DNA of 5,072 nt, taken from NCBI GenBank assembly GCA_022865845.1, contig JALHUC010000294.1, positions 1-5,072 of the forward strand, read 5' to 3'. Origin of the DNA: a bacterium. GTDB lineage: Bacteria > BMS3Abin14. A program made the position numbers and the translations under genes. Of the stretch, positions 4,122 through 5,072 are shown piece by piece; within the stretch, counting starts at the first letter, position 1, and every line of letters begins with the position of its first letter. Under the pieces are notes generated by a model. That model worked only from the letters and a program-made list of their open reading frames with translations, made no database searches and had not been told where the DNA came from.

Positions 4122-4940
4122 ATGGGCCAAGAGGCCAACGGTAAAAAGAACCTCAAAGACACCCTCTACGAGGTTATTTTCGAGGCAGACACGCCGCCGG
4201 GGAAATTGTTCGATGTGCTCCTTATCGTGAGCATAATAGGCAGTGTTATGGTGGTCATGGCCGACAGTGTCGGTGCCATTCGGGTTTCTTATGGCCGGGT
4301 CCTCGTGGCGGCGGAGTGGTTCTTCACCGTTCTCTTCAGCATCGAATATCTTTTCAGGCTGTACTGTGTCCGAAGCCGCCTGAAGTACGCCATCAGTTTT
4401 TATGGTGTCGTGGATTTTATTTCTATTGTACCCACATACCTGAGCCTTGTTTTTCCCGCGACAAAGTACTTTGCAATCCTGCGGATGCTGAGGATCCTCA
4501 GGGTGTTTAGGGTTCTGAAACTGATCCAGTATCTTAGCGAAGCCAATTTGCTTATGAAAGCCCTCGCCTCGAGCAGGCGTAAAATCACCATCTTTTTCTT
4601 CACTGTTCTCACCATGGTGACCATATTCGGTTCGCTCATGTACGTTATAGAGGGAGAGGCCAACGGGTTCACCAGCATTCCCAAGAGTATTTACTGGGCC
4701 ATCGTTACCATGACCACGGTGGGGTACGGGGATATCTCACCCCAGACTGCGCTGGGCCAGGCCCTGGCCTCCGTTATCATGATCTTGGGTTACAGCATCA
4801 TAGCGGTACCAACCGGCATTTTCACGGTGGAGTTCAGCCAGGCACTTTCCAGGGAAACATCTGCAAGCTGCTTATCCTGCGGGAAGGGTGGGCTCGACCA
4901 GGATGCACAGTTCTGCAAGTTCTGTGGGGAGGAGCTGTAA
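4122..4940 (+). CDS. Six-helix voltage-gated-type K+ channel with C-terminal zinc ribbon, 272 aa
   Basis: An inner-membrane ion channel subunit expected to work as a tetramer. Helices: S1 about 29-47, S2 61-81 (acidic E75), S3 93-110 (D98), S4 115-137 with basic residues every third position (R121, R124, R127, R130, K133), S5 154-175, pore helix about 187-198, potassium selectivity filter TVGYGD at 199-204, S6 213-236 with P230. This is the standard layout of prokaryotic Kv channels such as KvAP, so K+ selectivity and voltage sensing are well supported. After S6 the cytosolic tail holds a zinc ribbon: C250-x-x-C253-G and C265-x-x-C268-G, ending three residues later at L272. This tail is short, replacing the RCK/KTN or cyclic-nucleotide domains seen in other K+ channels; I recall similar tails in other bacterial ion transporters of this group, but know no function. 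ATG 4122 follows AGGAGG. No operon partner is seen; downstream is an inverted repeat. Confidence 0.92.
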   Translation: MGQEANGKKNLKDTLYEVIFEADTPPGKLFDVLLIVSIIGSVMVVMADSVGAIRVSYGRVLVAAEWFFTVLFSIEYLFRLYCVRSRLKYAISFYGVVDFISIVPTYLSLVFPATKYFAILRMLRILRVFRVLKLIQYLSEANLLMKALASSRRKITIFFFTVLTMVTIFGSLMYVIEGEANGFTSIPKSIYWAIVTMTTVGYGDISPQTALGQALASVIMILGYSIIAVPTGIFTVEFSQALSRETSASCLSCGKGGLDQDAQFCKFCGEEL

Positions 4941-4942
4941 AG

Positions 4943-5048
4943 GCGGTTTTTTTGAACACAAAGTACACAAAGTGTCACGAAGTTCAGGTTTAGGTCTTAT
5001 TTTCCCCCTTTGTTAACTTTGTGAACTTCGTGTTTCATTAAACGCCGC
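4943..5048. repeat. Imperfect long inverted repeat of CACAAAG/CACGAAG units
   Basis: The left arm (4943-4985) begins GCGG, then seven Ts, then GAACACAAAGTA, CACAAAGTGT and CACGAAGTTC. The right arm (5008-5048), read as reverse complement, gives GCGGCGTTT, then GAAACACGAAGTT, CACAAAGTT and AACAAAG. The arms therefore match imperfectly over about 40 bases around a centre of about 22 bases (4986-5007). It begins three bases after the channel stop codon, so it lies in the 3' untranslated region and may also act as a terminator. The unit type is common in spacers of many bacterial genomes. Confidence 0.6.
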
Positions 5049-5072
5049 ATTCAAAGGAACCGCTCTTTTCCC

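Noticed and set aside
4400..4684. 94-codon minus-strand frame
   Set aside because: Antisense to the channel S3-S5 region; no independent support.

Overview
The window looks like a piece of chromosome from a Gram-negative environmental bacterium, most plausibly a Desulfobacterota (deltaproteobacterial) or similar lineage. This rests on the mix of families (PilZ, DUF169, exported MsrA, a UPF0016 cation exporter, a voltage-gated-type potassium channel with a zinc-ribbon tail), roughly balanced base composition, good AGGAGG-type ribosome binding sites, and short-unit intergenic repeats of the kind common in those genomes. The taxonomic call is an inference; no marker gene is present.

Layout, left to right. 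A small, highly charged protein of unknown function (139-438, +) is followed by a PilZ-domain protein (594-968, +) with its own probable promoter and then a DUF169 protein (1046-1807, +). Between 1808 and 1931 lies a dense set of inverted repeats separating the convergent DUF169 and msrA genes. msrA (1932-2564, -) encodes an exported peptide methionine sulfoxide reductase A. From 2611 to 3126 there is a small gene graveyard: a 3' remnant of an unidentified minus-strand gene, the C-terminal end of a REP-associated (Y1/IS200-like) transposase on the minus strand, and the C-terminal part of a DoxX-family membrane protein on the plus strand. A repeat-rich spacer separates these from a UPF0016/Gdt1-type membrane cation exporter (3214-3780, -). 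A 341-base gene-free stretch of low-complexity repeats follows, then a six-transmembrane potassium channel with a C-terminal zinc ribbon (4122-4940, +), and finally an imperfect long inverted repeat built from CACAAAG/CACGAAG units.

The genes do not form one operon or an evident pathway. Each intact gene has its own spacing and signals; strands alternate; and the functions (second-messenger sensing, periplasmic protein repair, Mn/Ca export, K+ flux) are general physiology or stress. I do not see a clear new biological system. The most distinctive things are the double-truncation scar around the transposase fragment, two hairpins sitting directly on stop codons without U-tracts, the repeat blocks in the spacers, and the channel plus zinc-ribbon architecture.
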